Origin: Ascoidea rubescens DSM 1968
Lineage: Eukaryota > Ascomycota > Saccharomycetes > Ascoideales > Ascoideaceae
Length of the DNA: 64,000 nt
Direction of reading: 5' to 3'
Assembly (NCBI RefSeq): GCF_001661345.1
Contig: NW_017962916.1
Location: 319,369-383,368 of the forward strand
How positions within the stretch are numbered: the first letter of the stretch is position 1; each line of letters starts with the position of its first letter. The notes beneath the pieces were generated by a model. The model ran no database searches. It saw only the letters and a program-made list of their open reading frames with translations, and had not been told where the DNA came from. Shown here piece after piece: positions 9,860 to 20,696 of the stretch. A program made the position numbers and the translations under genes.

Positions 9860-10372
9860 TGCCAGCGACTGCTACTACACATGAGATAAAACTGGCAGCT
9901 ATGGTGATTATATTTGTCGCTCAAAAAGGAAATCGTAAGAGTCCTGAGAAGAAGCATGGCTCTCAGCGTGTGATCCGCAACAGTGGAAATTGAGCACTGC
10001 ACACACATGTGTGATAGTGCGTATTCACATATATGCAATTATGACCTATATTTGCTTCCACAAACCCACACGCGCATACAGACCCACACTGGCGGATCGA
10101 AATTTGCCAGCACACGTGCTTATCTGGTGGCGATTTGAAATCAGCTCCTTCTTTTATCGCTGCGATTACAGTCGGCGGTTATAAATAGTGCTTGCCTGTG
10201 TTGTTTCTCTTCTGTTTCTGCTCCTGTTTTGCCTTTGATTTTGCTTCTGGTGCTGTTTCTTTTGTTGCTTTCTGTCAGCTTTTTACAAAAGCATTCTAAT
10301 TCTGACTGTTATTTTGTCAGCCATCTTTCGTACTCCTTCTGCGCATTTGCTGTTTATTATATTCCCTCTACA
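9860..10372. promoter_or_regulatory. Divergent YOS9/ATG8 promoter with URS1-like site, TATA box and E-box
   Basis: On the ATG8 side, TCGGCGG at 10172-10178 matches the first seven bases of the Ume6 site URS1 and is followed at once by TATAAATA at 10180-10187, about 190 bp before the ATG8 ATG. A CACGTG lies at 10113-10118. Saccharomyces ATG8 is known to be repressed by Ume6 through URS1, so the site is probably meaningful. The region is richer in G+C than either gene. Confidence 0.6.
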
Positions 10373-10729
10373 ATGAGATCCCAGTTCAAGGACGAACATC
10401 CTTTCGAGAAGAGAAAAGCTGAGGCAATGAGAATCCGCCAAAAGTTCAGCGATAGAATTCCTGTTATATGTGAAAAAGTCGAAAAATCTGATATTCAGGA
10501 AATTGACAAAAGAAAATACTTAGTTCCAAGTGATTTAACCGTTGGTCAGTTTGTTTATGTGATCAGAAAAAGAATCAAACTTCCTGCTGAGAAGGCCATT
10601 TTCATATTTGTAAACGATATATTACCTCCAACTGCTGCGTTGATGTCTACTATATACGATGAGCATAAAGACGATGATGGCTTTTTGTATGTTTTATATT
10701 CAGGTGAAAATACCTTTGGTGAACAATAA
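10373..10729 (+). CDS. ATG8: Autophagy ubiquitin-like protein Atg8
   Basis: 118 aa. The ATG at 10373 gives the family N-terminus [15 protein letters not shown]; the frame upstream opens only from a non-ATG codon. The whole Atg8 fold is present, including the RKYLVP and LPPTAALMS segments, and the length matches the usual 117. Gly116 is followed by Glu-Gln, which Atg4 must remove before Atg8 is conjugated to phosphatidylethanolamine on autophagosome membranes (Saccharomyces ends in a single Arg after Gly116). No intron is seen. The 5' flank carries a URS1-like element and TATA box consistent with starvation-induced expression. Confidence 0.98.
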   Translation: MRSQFKDEHPFEKRKAEAMRIRQKFSDRIPVICEKVEKSDIQEIDKRKYLVPSDLTVGQFVYVIRKRIKLPAEKAIFIFVNDILPPTAALMSTIYDEHKDDDGFLYVLYSGENTFGEQ

Positions 10730-11392
10730 TCGATGAATCACTCAACAAACCTATTAATTCAATATCCTAATGCTTCAGTATATCAATTAATCGGCCAATC
10801 GATTAGTTTAAATTCACTTCATTCAATCAATTATTTTTAAACAAACAAACGAAAAACAGCTCAATTCAATCAACTATAACGAATTTCATTTTAATTTCAA
10901 ATTTTTTTTTTCTCCATTTTATATTTTTATTTTATCTTGTCCTATTTATATTTATATTTTAATCTCATAAGGTTGTTTTTTTTTGTTTGGTTTTTGTTTT
11001 GTTTTTACTAATAATTATAAATTTATATGGCTTATCGGTACTGTGTTACTACTTGACCATTTCAAAGTAATTCAGAGTAATTTGGAGTATTTCAGACTAT
11101 TTTGTATATTTATATATACCTCCTTGCCTATATATGAATATATATATATCGATATATATTTCTATAATTCTACAATTCTAAAATTCTACGAATAAATTCT
11201 TACATTATCTCTTGTTGGTCTTCTTTTAGTGTAGTTCACCTTTCGCCTTGATCCAGGCCCAGTCAATTTTTCCTCAGGCCTTGCTTAATCTGGCTAGCCA
11301 TAAACAAAAATCATATCCATATATACGTTAATATTTATTGCTCACTTACCATAGATGATTCTTAGGCACTATTTTAATATTACAAAAAGAAG
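10730..11392. other. Intergenic region after ATG8
   Basis: About 660 bp of A+T-rich sequence with an AT alternating stretch near 11105-11160. A small open frame at 10983-11195 has no recognisable content. It serves as 3' flank of ATG8 and promoter of the next gene. No RNA recognised. Confidence 0.6.
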
Positions 11393-12781
11393 ATGACGAA
11401 TTTCAACATCTCTAATCATTTAGATTATTACTTTAAAAATAACCAGTTACTAAAAGGTTACGATTTATCAACCTCATTCACTACGTTGAATAACAGCTAT
11501 AATAATGATAAAAAAGTTATTAATTTTCTAGAAAAAATCACTTCAAAGGTTACCAAACATATTAACACTTTTCTTACAAATAATAAATTTGAATCCTTAA
11601 TCGATCTTGGTAAAATTCAAAATTGGTTGACTAACTATATTAAATTTGCAAATAACTACATTCTAATTTTTTTCAATGACAATAATCACAATTCAAACGA
11701 CATTAATGACATTAATGTAATTAACGATATCAACAATATTGATAAAATTAGTAATGTTGAAAAGGACCTGATGAACATTTATAATGATGAAAACTATTAC
11801 ATAGTCTCTCCAGAAAATAGTTTAGCAAAATACATTTACACCAATAATACTAATAGCAATATCGATGATACTACCAACACTACCACTGCTACTAATGGTG
11901 ATAATGATGATGATGAAATCTATAAAAAACAGATATATTATTTCTTTTACAACATATACCTATATCTATCAACACTAAACAACTCAATCAAATTTAATGT
12001 AAATTTTAATTCAAGTCCAATTATGAATTTTAATAATTTACAAAAAAAAATAATCAATTTACTAGATCTAAATCAATTAGATAGGTTACTAACAAAAAAT
12101 TTAAATCTTTACAACTTCCACATCAAATTTTCCAATGAGTTTTCCATCACTAACAATCATGTAAATGCCAATAACGTAAATAACAATTTAATTGCCAATA
12201 GTCTTAATCTAAATAACGTTTACAATCTTCAAATTGTTCCTGTTTATTACTACGATGATGATAACCATTCAAAGGCTTTCTTCAGTATTCTCAAAAACTT
12301 TTTAAAGGTCTTCGATTTTGTATTTAATGTTTGGTATATCAAAATGGGGTTGAGTTATTTATATGATACCACAAACCTATTAGATTATAATGAAATAGAA
12401 GACTTTAAAAATATTAACCAAAAGAACGTTAACTACGAATTACTAAAGGGACAAATCTTTTCCAACTGTTTCAATCTAGTTACACAAGAATTTTATTCAC
12501 AGACTAGTTACCTCTCTTATCACGCCCTCCTTATTGATCGTGATGGTACCATGGTAAACAACTATCGCTTTTTATATTTCATGAAATCATTTTATGAAGA
12601 CCAAGTGCTGCCAACGTTTAATAAAATAGAAGATTTATACTATTCTAGTCTTAAAGACAAAATAATTCCATACTTCAATCGTTTCATGAGTGTAAATGAA
12701 AACAGTGACAATCCTGATGACATGAATTACATCTTTCTTTTGGACAACAAGCTCAAAATTGATCTGGGTGGCATTCTGTAA
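11393..12781 (+). CDS. Unrecognised 462-aa protein, helical, Asn-rich
   Basis: 462 aa, ATG at 11393. I do not recognise a family. The N-terminal 90 residues and the C-terminal 190 residues are ordered-looking and rich in Leu, Phe and Tyr in helix-like spacing. Between them lie Asn/Asp-rich linkers (about 100-125, 155-175 and 255-275). No signal peptide, transmembrane segment or catalytic motif is evident. The best candidates for conserved sequence are the C-terminal LLIDRDGTMVNNYRFLYF and SFYEDQVLPTFNKIEDLYY segments. It lies in tandem between ATG8 and the virilizer-like gene. An intact 1.4-kb frame with low-complexity linkers typical of the neighbours makes it a real gene; the function is open. 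Confidence 0.75.
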   Translation: MTNFNISNHLDYYFKNNQLLKGYDLSTSFTTLNNSYNNDKKVINFLEKITSKVTKHINTFLTNNKFESLIDLGKIQNWLTNYIKFANNYILIFFNDNNHNSNDINDINVINDINNIDKISNVEKDLMNIYNDENYYIVSPENSLAKYIYTNNTNSNIDDTTNTTTATNGDNDDDEIYKKQIYYFFYNIYLYLSTLNNSIKFNVNFNSSPIMNFNNLQKKIINLLDLNQLDRLLTKNLNLYNFHIKFSNEFSITNNHVNANNVNNNLIANSLNLNNVYNLQIVPVYYYDDDNHSKAFFSILKNFLKVFDFVFNVWYIKMGLSYLYDTTNLLDYNEIEDFKNINQKNVNYELLKGQIFSNCFNLVTQEFYSQTSYLSYHALLIDRDGTMVNNYRFLYFMKSFYEDQVLPTFNKIEDLYYSSLKDKIIPYFNRFMSVNENSDNPDDMNYIFLLDNKLKIDLGGIL

Positions 12782-13232
12782 TGGTTTCAGATATCGTTTC
12801 TCGTTCTTTTTTGTTCTCTTTAATCTGTTCTCTCTAAGCTCTTTTCGTTTCTCAGAATTCTTTTCTCCGCCACGACTCTAGCCGCAGACGTGGCAAGTGA
12901 ACTCAGATCCACACCTATGGTTAATACAGTAATCACGCAGTAATCTGCAATACTCTGCATATGCGCATAATCACACAAGGGCTCTAAAAATAGGGTTCTA
13001 ATTAGTAGGGCTTCAACTAGTAGGGCTCTGAACTTTTTCTGTTTTTTTTCTTTTTTTGTTTGAAGACAAACCTTGACTTTTTTTAGCATCGACGATCCTT
13101 TTTACGACTTTCAGATACTCTCCCACCAGCGCCAGTATTGATACTTGGCTCTATTAAATTTGCAATTGCAATAGAGACAAAGAGGTGTCTTTTTCCATTC
13201 CAATTGCTGCTTTTCGATTTAGTCTGGTTAAA
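12782..13232. promoter_or_regulatory. Promoter of the virilizer-like gene with phased TAGGG(C/T)T repeats
   Basis: TAGGGTT at 12991-12997, TAGGGCT at 13006-13012 and TAGGGCT at 13021-13027 are exactly 15 bp apart, with a related AAGGGCT just upstream at 12977-12983. TAGGGCT/TTAGGG-type sites are bound by Tbf1 in many yeasts. A T tract at 13031-13060 follows. Tbf1 control is inference. Confidence 0.55.
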
Positions 13233-16200
13233 ATGGATGATGTTTTGATGGATCTCGGTAGCACTCAAAACTTTCTTTCGAACAAGATTGATAAGAATCA
13301 AATCCATAACGAGGAAGAAATCGATGAAACTAACAATCCCTTTTTAAACCATTTAACAAATGATATTGTAAACATTTTAAATGACGATAACCTCGATGAT
13401 ATCTTTCATGATGATCTATCTGACAATTTATCTGACAGCTTGAATAATAATCTCACCTCTGCCAAAAAAGAAACAATCGAAAAAGAAATCAAAAACGAGA
13501 GTGGTAATACAAAGGATGATAACAATAATATAGGCGCTAATAACACCAGCGATAACGATGAAAATAACAACAATAATAACAGCAATAATAGCAATAACAA
13601 TAATAACAATAATAATAACAAAAATCAGTTTAATGAATTAATCAAATCGAAAAAATTGGAAATTGAAGAAAATTTAAATATTTTATTGGATTTTTTAAAT
13701 TATGATGAAGTTGAGCTACTATACTTGATTAAATTTAAATCAAATAAAATCAATTTATCAAAGATTCATCAATCAATATCCCATTTAAATGATTATATTA
13801 TGAGTTCAAATGATTTTTTAAACATTAAAATCAATAGCAATGAAAATGTCAAGGGAAAAACAGATAAACTTGTTTTACCAACCATTTCTCTTGATCTAAA
13901 ATCAATAAAATATAACTCATATAACAATTTTCAATTAAGATCAACCAATTCCGAAATTTTAACCATATTAAACAATCTACTAATCTTGAATTCTTCTTTA
14001 AAAATTAACCATTTGATCTCTTCAAAAAATTCATCTTTTAATCTAAATCATTTCAATAAAATTTTAAGCATCTATTTAAAATTAATTTCAATCTTATTTG
14101 TCAATAATAACACTAACGTCAACAATAAAAACTTATTATTTAATAACAGTTTAATATCCCCCTTATTGATTTTAAACTCCTACTCATTCAAATTAAATTT
14201 GAATAACTCAAATTTAATTTTAAATTTGTTATCAATTTTTGTCTTTAAATGTTTATCGACAAACAACTATAATTTCAATTCTTTGTTAATCCTATTCAAT
14301 TCAAATACTAACATTAAATTCGATATCTTTACAAAATTATGGAATAAATCATTAAACTCAAATAGTTCTCAAAACAATCTGAATTTGAATATAAACTATT
14401 ATCCTGGAATTTTAACAATTACAAAAAGGTTCACTAATATGCTATCTATTTTGATTCCAACTGATAAAGTTAATAAAACCAATACTGATGATAACAGTAC
14501 TGATGATAACAATAATGGCAATAACCAAATTTTAAACCAATTATTAACTAATCTATTTCCATATTCTCTAAAGTCTATACTATTCAATTCTTTATCTCTT
14601 ATTCCCTTCCTAACAAATTTAAATTCATTTCTTGAATATTTTATTTCAAATCATAATAATACTAAACTTAAATTCAAAAAAGACAAAATCGGTAAATTTT
14701 CACACAAAATAGAAAACCTAAACTTGAATTTCAATACTACCAATAACTCCACTGATAAAAAACCAAAAAAGAACGGCAATAATGAATTTAGTAATCAAAA
14801 TTTGTTTAATAACGATCAAATCGCTGATGAAACAAATCCAAAGAAAACCAATGTATTAAATTCTCAACTTTTAGATTATTTGATTGAATTAATCAATATA
14901 TTTGATAAAACCCAAATCAACAATGAATTTATAACAATATTTTCAATTAATGCTTTAAATTCAAACTCAAATTCAAGCTTGCTTTCTATTTTGGAAAATT
15001 TGTTAACTATTTTATCCTTTTTTGAAAATAAATCCTTGTTGAATGTTTCTAATTCTTCTTTGAATATTCTAATATTGAGATCTCTACATTATTCAATCGA
15101 ATCAATCTCTATAAATTTAATTCAAAATTCAGAATTGCTTAAAAATTCAAATTCCAAAATCAAACCTTTAATCTCAAATTATTTGGATAAGTATCATTCA
15201 TTTGAAAGCGGAAATTCAGTTTATACTAATTTACTTCAATCAAAAATATTGCAATTTAAAGTACTATTTGAAGTTATTGATCAAAATTATACTTTAAATT
15301 TTAAATCAATGTTTGCCAATAATAATTTTGTTAACAACGATTATGAAATCAATCTAATTAATTTGCTAAATATTTCACTCATTAAAATCAATGATTTCCT
15401 AACCCCATCTTTCGATGGCTATAAGATTGGAAATAATGATGAAGGTAAAGATGAAAATAAATTGGAGGATTTTGAAGATCCCTTTATAAAATTGCATTTG
15501 ATTTTTAGTCAATTTGGATCAACATTATCTTTAATCTCAATATTTGTTTACATAATTTACATTTTAGCAAGAGAAGTTTTAAATGATTTAAATTATTTAA
15601 GGAAATTGCCTTCTTTTTTTCAAGAAAATATCATGGACTTATCAATTATTCCTCCTGTCTCGCGTCTAAATTTTATTTATCCAAAAAAGAGCTTGAACAA
15701 TTCAATTCTTAATGATTATGAAAATACGGATGATCTATTTGACAACGATGAAATCGTAAAACTTCAAACTTACAAAAAGATTTATGACTGTTTAGAATTA
15801 AGTTTGTTGATTTTGTATAAATTATTAGGCAATCTAACTGAAAAGAAAAATTGGGTTAATTTCAATGGCATCTACAACAGAAAATGTTTTAATACCTCAG
15901 TAGAAATTCAAAGTAAACTCACTACTTTAAAAAGCTCTGTTGGCTCTTTGCCCAAAGATACGAACTTTCTGAATCATCCAATTGCCTTTGGAGAGGTTAT
16001 TGGAGCTCTGCCTGGTAGCAACGCATTGGGTCTGGAGAATTCTGCAGAGAATATTGAAATTTTAAATAGCTTATTTTATAAGTCATTTGATGAATTTCTT
16101 AAACTCAATTTTACTAGCTGCTTTACAGTTTTAATGATTTCAGATGAATGCAATTTGAAATCAATCAACTATGATAACCTTTGTTCTATTTTTGAAAAAA

Positions 16201-17594
16201 CACTATTTCAGGATATATCTCCTCCCGAATCTGCCTCGAGCTCAATTAATGTTAATAGCAATCCAAATCAATCGGTTGTTGCTACTGCTACTGCTAACAA
16301 TGGTGTTATTAATGTCAATCAAAGTAAATTTAATTCTATTTTTTTTGATTTAAGCTCTTTCAATTTTATCTATAATAATCTTGTTTTCAAAATCATTGAG
16401 AAACTTATTCAAATTGATAATAACGATATCAAATTTAGCAAGGACAATGCTAGTTTTGATTTGCAAAATGATAATAATTTTAACTTATTTTCATTAATTA
16501 AGTTTATCTTAAATATTTCTATGATGGACTTATCTTTTGTTAAGATTTCAATTATATTGTTGAATCATTTGATATTTCATAATATTCCCAATCAAAAAGA
16601 GGTTGATGAGGATATAAAAAACTGTGATATGCGTAATAAATCATCAAATGAAGACTTGAGTGAGTTTCGACATGCAATTTTGGCAGACGATTCCATAAGT
16701 GATATGTTATGGAAATTTGTTTCTTCGTGGGACACTAAAAACCTTTCAATTTTTGAAAAATTGAGAGAGTTCTTGTCATCAAAATATAAAGACTTGAAAA
16801 TTCAACAAAAGGCTGAGATTGAAAAATTTGAAAGTCAAAACGGTAATCAACCATATCGTATAACATTAGAACAGCTTCAAAAGTATATTAACATAAGTGA
16901 TTTGTTTGCTCGCAGCGATAGAAAAACAAGTTTTAACGATACCATGGAGTTTAGTGGAATTGGAAACACCCCTAATGAGATCAATTCCAACTTTCATTCA
17001 AACTCCACTTCTTGGGGAGGTGTTAGTAATTCTAGTGGTGATGTCATTCAATTAAAGGCACAACTAATTAACGAAGGGTTATTAGGTCAAAACCAAAATC
17101 AAAATCAAAACAATTATAATTACCAAAATTCTGGTTCAAGTTTTGATGATGAAAAGGGAAAGGATTTACATGACGCTAACCATACTGATAATCAAAATCA
17201 ATTCAACTATAGTTTCACCAGTAACAATAATAGTCAGAATGATAGTCCAAACAGCATGAATTTTTCGAACATGTCATTTTCATCGGTGAATAATTCACTA
17301 TTTGCACCATACAACGGTAATATTATGGATAAAAATATGAAAATCAATAACATTTTAGGCGGGAGCAATATCAATAGTATTGATAATATTAACAAGAGCT
17401 ATAAACAGGATAAGAAATCGAATAATGACTACGGGAAAAATAAAAAGAATAACAATTTTTTTAATTCTGGTGGAATGAAAAATTCCAACGGGATGAATTT
17501 TCAGTCTCGCTACTCAAACAATAATACAAGTTCTACTAATTTAAACAATAGCAATAGGGCTAAAAGCATTCATGTTGATCAATTCGGAAAATGA
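13233..17594 (+). CDS. Large helical protein, probable virilizer-like subunit of the m6A mRNA methyltransferase complex
   Basis: 1453 aa from the ATG at 13233; upstream the frame opens only from a GTG. The N-terminus is acidic with an Asn run at about 110-130; residues 145-1290 are Leu/Asn/Ile/Ser-rich in helical-repeat style; after about 1290 the chain is Asn/Gln/Ser-rich and disordered. The last nine residues, SIHVDQFGK at 1445-1453, resemble the SMHVDDF motif that I recall near the C-terminus of metazoan virilizer (VIRMA). Virilizer is the scaffold of the m6A writer; in Saccharomyces a diverged homologue works with Ime4 in meiosis. A short, more conserved-looking segment is NHPIAFGEVIGALPGSNALG near residue 914. 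The assignment rests on the tail motif plus size and helical character, so it is a hypothesis; another large scaffold protein is possible. Confidence 0.45.
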   Translation: MDDVLMDLGSTQNFLSNKIDKNQIHNEEEIDETNNPFLNHLTNDIVNILNDDNLDDIFHDDLSDNLSDSLNNNLTSAKKETIEKEIKNESGNTKDDNNNIGANNTSDNDENNNNNNSNNSNNNNNNNNNKNQFNELIKSKKLEIEENLNILLDFLNYDEVELLYLIKFKSNKINLSKIHQSISHLNDYIMSSNDFLNIKINSNENVKGKTDKLVLPTISLDLKSIKYNSYNNFQLRSTNSEILTILNNLLILNSSLKINHLISSKNSSFNLNHFNKILSIYLKLISILFVNNNTNVNNKNLLFNNSLISPLLILNSYSFKLNLNNSNLILNLLSIFVFKCLSTNNYNFNSLLILFNSNTNIKFDIFTKLWNKSLNSNSSQNNLNLNINYYPGILTITKRFTNMLSILIPTDKVNKTNTDDNSTDDNNNGNNQILNQLLTNLFPYSLKSILFNSLSLIPFLTNLNSFLEYFISNHNNTKLKFKKDKIGKFSHKIENLNLNFNTTNNSTDKKPKKNGNNEFSNQNLFNNDQIADETNPKKTNVLNSQLLDYLIELINIFDKTQINNEFITIFSINALNSNSNSSLLSILENLLTILSFFENKSLLNVSNSSLNILILRSLHYSIESISINLIQNSELLKNSNSKIKPLISNYLDKYHSFESGNSVYTNLLQSKILQFKVLFEVIDQNYTLNFKSMFANNNFVNNDYEINLINLLNISLIKINDFLTPSFDGYKIGNNDEGKDENKLEDFEDPFIKLHLIFSQFGSTLSLISIFVYIIYILAREVLNDLNYLRKLPSFFQENIMDLSIIPPVSRLNFIYPKKSLNNSILNDYENTDDLFDNDEIVKLQTYKKIYDCLELSLLILYKLLGNLTEKKNWVNFNGIYNRKCFNTSVEIQSKLTTLKSSVGSLPKDTNFLNHPIAFGEVIGALPGSNALGLENSAENIEILNSLFYKSFDEFLKLNFTSCFTVLMISDECNLKSINYDNLCSIFEKTLFQDISPPESASSSINVNSNPNQSVVATATANNGVINVNQSKFNSIFFDLSSFNFIYNNLVFKIIEKLIQIDNNDIKFSKDNASFDLQNDNNFNLFSLIKFILNISMMDLSFVKISIILLNHLIFHNIPNQKEVDEDIKNCDMRNKSSNEDLSEFRHAILADDSISDMLWKFVSSWDTKNLSIFEKLREFLSSKYKDLKIQQKAEIEKFESQNGNQPYRITLEQLQKYINISDLFARSDRKTSFNDTMEFSGIGNTPNEINSNFHSNSTSWGGVSNSSGDVIQLKAQLINEGLLGQNQNQNQNNYNYQNSGSSFDDEKGKDLHDANHTDNQNQFNYSFTSNNNSQNDSPNSMNFSNMSFSSVNNSLFAPYNGNIMDKNMKINNILGGSNINSIDNINKSYKQDKKSNNDYGKNKKNNNFFNSGGMKNSNGMNFQSRYSNNNTSSTNLNNSNRAKSIHVDQFGK
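13567..13621 (+). repeat. AAT/AAC trinucleotide repeat encoding Asn run
   Basis: A mixed AAC, AAT and AGC run encodes an Asn-rich stretch in the N-terminal disordered region of the virilizer-like protein. Confidence 0.75.
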
Positions 17595-18224
17595 TCAGAT
17601 TTTTATTTTTTTAAAGTGATGATGTTACATATTTTTTATTAATATTTTTATGAAATTTTATATTACTTTATATCATTTTATATCATTTTATATTATCTTG
17701 CATTCAACATTACATATTCCCAAAAGTTGGGTTTTGCTTTTATTACTTTTTGCACTATTTTTTTTTATTTATTTCTAGTCTAAAATTAGATAAAATTTTA
17801 GTTTGCTTCTGGTTTTTTTAGCCTTATTTATTTGCTGCATTCATTCATTCATTCATTCATTTCCATTTTTTGTCATTTTTTGTCATTTTTTGCTATTGAA
17901 TTAGCACTTATAGTAGCAATTAAGATTTACTTATAAACCAAATTAACTTATACTATTTTTATAAATTCGAACATTTAATAACTTATTTATTTAGCTGATT
18001 ATATATGATTGAAAACAGCAAATAACAATAGTTTTTATAAAAAAAAGTCTTTATGACATTAACAAAAGTAGAAGAATATTTTAGATATTAATGAAAGTAA
18101 AAAAATATAGAAAACCAAAAACCAACCAAAATAAACGATTAAAGGAAAAATAAAACAAAAAAACAAACAATAGTAAATTTAATGAATCATAAAAACGAAT
18201 GTAAACATAAGAAATCTAATACAA
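17595..18224. other. Convergent intergenic region
   Basis: Between the virilizer-like gene and the broken protease. A+T-rich, with short direct repeats: TATATCATTT units near 17667-17690, CATT units near 17840-17860, and TTTTTGTCA near 17868-17892. No gene recognised. Confidence 0.6.
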
Positions 18225-19592
18225 TCAGATAATTTTGATAATATCAGGTTTTTTGGGGGTAAAATTTGCTTGGCCTAAAGATATTTCCAAATCATCTAAA
18301 TTATACAGAACATAGGCATATCTTAAAAATGAGGCACCCAAGATACTTTTATTTTGATCATTTCCAATAATTGATAATCTGCAGTACGAAACTCCATCTT
18401 CATTTGATAATTGACCAATTAATGACAGCATATGAACATCGATTACTTTTTTTCCAAAGATAAAAAACAATTTTTTTGTTGAAAAAGCAGACTCCAAATC
18501 ACTACATTCCCTATACAAGAAATAGGAACTGTCAAGATTAACAAGTTCGATGGATTGGGACAATTTAAATTTTTTTGGAATGTTCTAAAGGTATTTGACT
18601 GGAAGATGAATTAATGAGGTACCAGAGTCTAGTAAAACAAAAGAGTTGGGAGCAATTGCATTGGGGTTATTAGAAGATAAAATCTTTTTAGCTCTGTTAT
18701 TTTCAATTGATAATGAAGTCATCTTAACATAAAAATGGGTAGGTTTTGATTTTGAAGAGGATGGGTTAACAATTGGCAAAGTAACCAAACCATCAAGAAC
18801 CTTTGAGCGATCAATAGCACCAAATAAGATTGAGCCAGTCTTTGAATTGGTGTCATTTAGATATAATGAATACAAAGTTTTGTTGATATAACCACTCTGT
18901 TTCAATCTGTATGGAAAATTGTTGTAGCCCACAAGATTCCTCAAGCCAATGCCCATCACAGCTTGAGATGAGTTAGATTCTTGACTCAAGCCCATAAACA
19001 TGTTTTTAATCTGTGGAAAGTTGGATTGAGTTCCTAGACGAACAATGTCATTTCCATAAACGCCCGAAGCAAAAGTAGTATCAAAATAGCTTATTTCAAA
19101 TGGAGTTTTTGATTTAACCCAAGTTGACGAGGCAGCTTGATTGTATAAACCCAATTCAGCTGAATAATTCATTTCACCAATATCTCCACTAAGCAGATCT
19201 GGATAATTAATGTTTTTACCTGATTTATAATCCCTTATAGACTACTTGGAGCAATAAGGGTTAGAACTTGAGTGAACCCATAAATCGGATGAGCCAGTAT
19301 CAAGTAAGAGACCTACTTTCTGAGCTGGAGTTCCAAGGTATAAATGGATTTTGTAATAAGATTTTTGATTGTAGGTAGTTGAGGTAAAATATTTATCTCT
19401 TTTAGCAATTTGTAAATTTTGAGGTTGAGTTTCAGTATGAATGTCAAAATCAAAGTTGATGATATCATTTTCATTTTTAAATTTTTCATATTTGAAGTGA
19501 TGAAAAGTGTTTTGGCGAGATATGAATGGAATATAGAGAGCGAAGGTCGAGCAGATCAAGCAAATCAAGACAACTAAGAATAGGCAGTGCAT
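18225..19592 (-). pseudogene. Secreted aspartyl protease (pepsin family) interrupted by two in-frame TAG codons
   Basis: One reading frame runs from an ATG at 19592 to a stop at 18225 (456 codons), broken only by TAG at codon 117 (19242-19244) and TAG at codon 336 (18585-18587); there is no frameshift. The intact neighbour has CAG (Gln) at the first and GAA (Glu) at the second position. Everything else of an active enzyme is present: signal peptide (1-18), Lys-Arg propeptide cleavage site at 64-65, first catalytic motif DTGSS at 98-102, second DSGTS at 322-326, and a C-terminal domain matching the neighbour. Segments 18761-18855 and 18923-19017 are identical to the neighbour. It is most simply a young pseudogene; programmed readthrough or sequencing error are alternatives. 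Expression from either promoter would yield a 116-residue product without readthrough. Confidence 0.8.
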
Positions 19593-20696
19593 ATTCCGAT
19601 AACCTCGATAAGCAAACAGATTAGATATGCTTTTAGAAGAAAAAACAATGTGAAATTTTTCATTTATATATACCCATCATCATCACTGTATTCATAAAAT
19701 TAGATTAATCCCCGAATCGTGAATAAAATTACAAAGAAAATAAAGGCTGGAAATGTTAAAGATTTTTGATATTGAGAGTCATTTTCAGATATTGTTATCA
19801 GCAAAACTTGCATCCAAATTATTGCAAAACAATGATTTGTTTGAGTTTGAGTGGAAGACTTGAGTAGAAATTGATTTGAGATAAATAGCAATTACCAAAG
19901 ACTAGTCTTTCACAAAGTGGAGGAAGTGCATTCAGTAAAATTCAGTGAAATTTGATATCTTTCTTTCTTTCTTTCTTTCTTTATTTTCTAGTTTCCAGTG
20001 AGACAGAAACTGCAATGGTTCGTCCTTAACAGCTAAAAAGTAGCCTATAAAAAAGCATTTGGGCAAAGTTAGTATTATAATAAGGTATTAAGAAAGAGAA
20101 ATGATTTTAAAGGAGAGATTCAATCGTAAAAGGAGAAATTTAATGGTAAAAAGACTCAGAGAAACGGAAGAAAACGAACAATTGCCTCTAAATTTGCTAA
20201 TATTTCTATATATACATATATATATATAATTTTTATTTTAATACAAATAACTGGATAAAGGATTTACGGTTGTTCGAGTTCTGAATTGTTATTGTTTGAT
20301 TCTATTTAAGATGGAATAAATATTGCAATTATAATTAATTTCCCAATTACATTGACAAATGGTGGTGTATAAGAATTACGAGATTTATGAGGATTATAAG
20401 ATGTTTTTGATTGATTGGTTGATGTAAATACAATTTAGAAATGCTAGTTAATTTTTCAATTACAAATGAGATGTTAAACAAAAAATAAAAAATACCCATA
20501 CCCAAAAATCGATAATAAAAACAATGAATGAATATAAAGAGAAGAGATGAGAAAAGATGAAAAAAGATGAAAAAAGACGAAAAAAGATGAAAAAAGAAAA
20601 GAGTAAAGGAAAAAAAAAATGGGATGAAGTTGTATATAAAATGAAATAGAAAGAATAGAAGATGAAGTATGAAAGAGAAAGATGATATTGATAATA
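19593..20696. other. Intergenic region between the two aspartyl proteases
   Basis: About 1.1 kb acting as promoter of the broken copy and 3' flank of the intact copy. It has a TTTC run at about 19957-19982, an alternating TA stretch at 20208-20230, and a purine-rich GATGAAAAAA repeat at about 20545-20600. Small open frames here have no recognisable content. Confidence 0.6.
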
